DNA of 64,000 nucleotides from Whitmania pigra (taxonomy: Eukaryota > Annelida > Clitellata > Hirudinida > Haemopidae): NCBI GenBank assembly GCA_021613335.1, contig JAJTWR010000236.1, positions 1,484,501 through 1,548,500 of the forward strand, given 5' to 3'. Positions 60,801 to 64,000 of this stretch are shown one piece after another. A program made the position numbers and the translations under genes. The notes below the pieces were generated by a model that worked only from the letters and a program-made list of their open reading frames with translations, had not been told where the DNA came from and ran no database searches. The number at the start of each line of letters is the position of its first letter. Position 1 is the first letter of the stretch.

Positions 60801-62897
60801 CAAGGACATGAACAGTGGAACCAGAATACTTGGGTGCTATCTTTACGGCTGTGTGCGTTCTGTCAATTGTTAATAAGGAATAATTAATGCATAATTAATA
60901 TTAATAATTGGTTATTAAACAATTAAATTAATAATAATTACAACATATATCAATACTGCAATACTATCTTATTATCACAAAATTATTAAATTTATCTCTT
61001 CATAAATGCTGATTATTATGCAAATCTAAAAATAAATTATGATAATGACTTTGAAGTTGTAGCTCCACCAATGAGGAGAGGAATCTTGACATTCCTTCTT
61101 TCAAGCTCCTTGGCAACGTGGATCATTTCGTCCAATGAGGGAGTGATCAGTCCGGACAGGCCGATGAAATCTGAGGGTTTAAAAATAATTATGTTAACTA
61201 AATATGTTATAAAATAATTTTACAAAAAAAAGTACAAGATAAATTCAAATTGCAATGTGCAATGCAAAATTAATTGCAAGTAAAATCTGACCGACATAAC
61301 AACAACAACAACAACAACACAACAAATGACCATATCAATAAACAAGCCTCGATAAAAATTGTTATGGTTTTAATTTGTCAAACAATAATAAATTAAACAT
61401 CACCAACCTGCATTCTCACTCAGGGCAGTTTCGATGATCTTCTCACAGGGGGTCATCACCCCGAGGTCGACCACCCTGTAGTTGTTGCAGCCGAGGACCA
61501 CCGAAACGATGTTCTTGCCGATGTCGTGGACGTCCCCCTTCACCGTCGCTATGACGACCGTGCCAACATAAGCACCTTTCTGGAACGACGATCACGATAG
61601 AGAGATGCTTTGATTATGATACTGTTTGTCAACATCACTCATTTCGAATCATAGCATTCATCGTGTCCTACACATCCATTAGAACATGCTGTCATCATCA
61701 TCATCATAATCATCATCCACTCACCAAGTCATCGATACCAGTCTCCTCGATGTTCTTGAGCCTCTCGACCTCCATAAATGGAATGAGGTAACCAACTGCC
61801 TTCTTCATCACCCTCGCGGACTTGATGACCTGCGGCAGGAACATTTTGCCGGATCCGAAAAGGTCGCCGACGATGCTCATGCCCTGTGGTCGGTGATGAT
61901 GATGATGATTATGGTAATGGTTATTATTATTATTATTATTAATATTGCTTTATATGTGCATACGAGTATAGTACATAACCATAGTTGTTGTGAGCAGAAT
62001 GATTCGTTATTAATATTATTAATTTATTGTACCTATTGTACATTGTCACCCCTTTGGGTTTATTTGAATTTATTTGCTTCTTCTGAATAAATATATAACA
62101 GCTTGTTTGTTTGTTCGATTCAATAAACTCATAAACCAAAAAAAAATTGTGCATAAAAAATTACAAAAAAATGTTAACTATTATATTATAGTTGTTAATT
62201 ATCTGATTACTTATCATATGTACTATCTCTTACATAAATTATGTAATTACTTATCATATGCACTATCTCTTACATAAATTAAATGAATACAACCCAATGA
62301 AGACAGGTGAGCAAGACTAACCTTCATGAGTGGTCCCTCGATGATGTTCAATGGCCTCGGATACTTCAACTTGTCTTGTCGAGCCACCTCCATGTCGTCG
62401 ACGATGTACTTGTCGATGCCCTGCATAGTGATGATGATGATGACAACATTGCAATGATGATTGTGATAACCAACACCAACAACTGGTGATGGCATTAACA
62501 ATATTGGAGATGATGATGATAATGATAACATTGGTGATGCCAAGAAGACATCACTATTACCATCATCAACATCATCATCAATATAACAGTCATCATCATC
62601 ATTTCCACTCACCCGAACGAGTGCATGTTCGATTCTTTCCTCCACACTCAGCGACCTCCATTCCTCATCAATGACTTGCTTCTTGTCTTTACTTCCAAGA
62701 CCCTGTGACAACAATAATCAATTAATATTGGTTAATAAATAAATTAATATTTAAGCTGGAGTCAATAATTAAATCAAGCAAAAATAATATCTGTCATTAT
62801 TGTGCTGTTATGTATTAACATAGTCATGACATATCCACTCACTCTTATTGAATATGGAAATGTAAATTTCTTTATAATAATATTAATGATAACATTA

Positions 62898-62928
<31 letters not shown>

Positions 62929-63160
62929 CAATAACAATAGCAATGATAATCGTCATCATCACCTGTGCATAGACGAGCAGCCTTTCGGTGGCTTCCGGCG
63001 ACTTGTTCCAAAGGATGTCTTCGCAAAGGTCGAGGAGTTCCTTGTTGAAGTCGCCGTACAAAGGCAGGTTTCCTGCATTCACAATGCCCATGTCCATGCC
63101 TGACTGCAATATCGGTGAGAAGAACTGTCTTTGTAGATCACCATCACCAATGCGACTGCT

Positions 63161-63194
<34 letters not shown>

Positions 63195-63735
63195 CCAACA
63201 CCACTATCGTCATCATCACCGTCAACATTATCATCAGCATTACCACCACCATCATCAACGAGGATTGGACGGATACCTTGATGGCGTGGTAGAGGAAGAC
63301 ACTGTGCATGGCCTCTCTGATCCTTTCCTTGCCTCGGAATGCGAACGACAGGTTGGAAACTCCACCGCTTATCCTGCAGCCTCGATTTTTTTCCTGTAAA
63401 TCATTATCATCATCATCATCATCACCATCATTATCATCATCACCATTACTGCCGTAACCATCACCATCAGCGTCAAATGCCATGATTGATAACACATTCA
63501 TCTTCTCTGAAACTTTTACAGTCATCATCACCATCACCATCACCATCATAATGACCTTGATGAGCTTGGTAGCCCTGATGAAGTTGATGCCGTATTCGTT
63601 GTGCTCCTCCATGCCCGTCCCGATGGTGAGAATGTTGGGGTCGAAGATGATGTCCGTCGGGTTGAAGCCCACCCGATCGACGAGGATGCGGAACGAACGG
63701 GTGCAGATCTCGACCTTCCTCTCCACCTCTGTTGC
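57441..63735 (-). CDS. MTR: Cobalamin-dependent methionine synthase, C-terminal two thirds (5' exons beyond window)
   Basis: Eighteen exons, 5' to 3': 63735-63556, 63393-63277, 63103-62963, 62702-62613, 62420-62322, 61883-61725, 61579-61408, 61170-61050, 60859-60778, 60376-60278, 60123-60048, 59782-59627, 59366-59185, 58914-58781, 58626-58563, 58356-58255, 58014-57814, 57524-57441; 752 residues in frame. Domains in order: end of the methyltetrahydrofolate domain ([46 protein letters not shown]), cobalamin cap ([31 protein letters not shown]), B12 domain with the base-off His motif [23 protein letters not shown] and [11 protein letters not shown], and the reactivation domain ([41 protein letters not shown]). 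It methylates homocysteine from 5-methyl-THF. The acceptor CAG at 63736-63738 shows more exons lie upstream, outside the window. Confidence 0.97.
57717..57801. repeat. (ATC)n microsatellite beside an MTR splice donor
   Basis: A nearly pure ATC run of about 85 bp ends some 12 bp from the exon end at 57814. Shorter ATC runs lie in other MTR introns (59150-59178, 61690-61715, 63163-63260, 63404-63460). Confidence 0.95.
58941..58996 (+). repeat. Dispersed ~55-bp repeat, copy 2
   Basis: Close match to 35237-35291 (TTTATTTGATT ... ACTAAGATGATTTGGACTT), in the MTR intron between exons 59366-59185 and 58914-58781. Confidence 0.65.
60588..60786 (-). repeat. Tandem array of 5' splice-site-like units in an MTR intron
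   Basis: About nine diverged copies of GACT(T/C)A(C/T)CACAACAA on the plus strand, i.e. GTTGTTGTGGTAAGTC on the minus strand. The copy nearest the exon (60771-60786) contains the true donor GTG|GTAAGT of exon 60859-60778. Copies at 60714-60729, 60645-60660 and 60588-60603 keep GTAAGT. Confidence 0.8.
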
Positions 63736-64000
63736 CTGGTGTTGCAATTATGATGATAGTTGTTGTTGTATTAGGTTATGGAATATATATAATATATTAT
63801 TATTATTATTATTATTAATATATACGATATATTGAATAACATATTATGATGATAGTTGTTGTTGTGTTGAATTGTGAAATGTATAATGCATTATGTTATG
63901 ATGTTAGTTGTTTAGTATTTTGAAATATATTATGTACGATGTATTATGTTAAGAAAAATATTTTCAAATTGAAGTTAGAACATTTTGTGTCTTGTAGATT

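Noticed and set aside
63079..63747. 222-codon minus-strand open frame as one protein
   Set aside because: It reads through MTR introns made of ATC repeats; only 63735-63556 and 63393-63277 are exons.

Overview
The window is eukaryotic nuclear DNA from an invertebrate animal. Genes are split by GT-AG introns, spacers are AT-rich, and trinucleotide runs (ATC, AAT) are common. The gene set is metazoan: cytosolic HSP90, an NR2E-like nuclear receptor, AK8 (usually tied to motile cilia), WDR46, an EF-hand rhomboid, a family of six-exon alpha-like GSTs, a receptor guanylyl cyclase relative, BCKDK, QPRT, MCCC2 and cobalamin-dependent MTR. I cannot fix the phylum. Exon models below come from reading both strands, matching splice phases and comparing with remembered family sequences. 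No search was run.

Layout. 1-0.6 kb: 3' end of HSP90 (+). 3.7-5.5 kb: short nuclear receptor with a complete DNA-binding domain and no recognisable ligand-binding domain (+). 6.7-10.5 kb: AK8 (-). 10.8-14.7 kb: WDR46/UTP7 (-). 17.6-22.8 kb: RHBDL1/3-type rhomboid protease (-). 24.8-36.6 kb: GST cluster, all (-): four complete copies A-D and a truncated copy E. 37.6-41.9 kb: an unusual transmembrane receptor (+) with a PstS-like ectodomain, a kinase-homology domain and a degenerate guanylyl cyclase domain. 42.6-46.0 kb: BCKDK-like protein (-) with altered ATP-site motifs. 46.7-48.3 kb: QPRT (-). 49.0-50.4 kb: sixth GST, F (-). 51.2-55.8 kb: MCCC2 (+). 57.4 kb to window end: 3' two thirds of MTR (-).

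The genes do not form an operon or one pathway. BCKDK and MCCC2 both belong to branched-chain amino-acid catabolism, MTR to one-carbon metabolism and QPRT to NAD synthesis. Their proximity looks incidental.

Most notable points. (1) The receptor at 37.6-41.9 kb joins a bacterial-type phosphate-binding fold to a cyclase domain whose metal-binding and base/ribose-contact residues are mostly replaced. (2) GST-D looks like a newborn chimeric gene: a 1.35-kb duplicate of GST-B, from intron 5 to just upstream of the ATG, landed inside an older GST (E), took over its last exon and left a fragment of its exon 5. (3) The BCKDK-like protein looks like a pseudokinase. (4) The nuclear receptor lacks an LBD. 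(5) One MTR intron starts with a tandem array of copies of its own 5' splice site.
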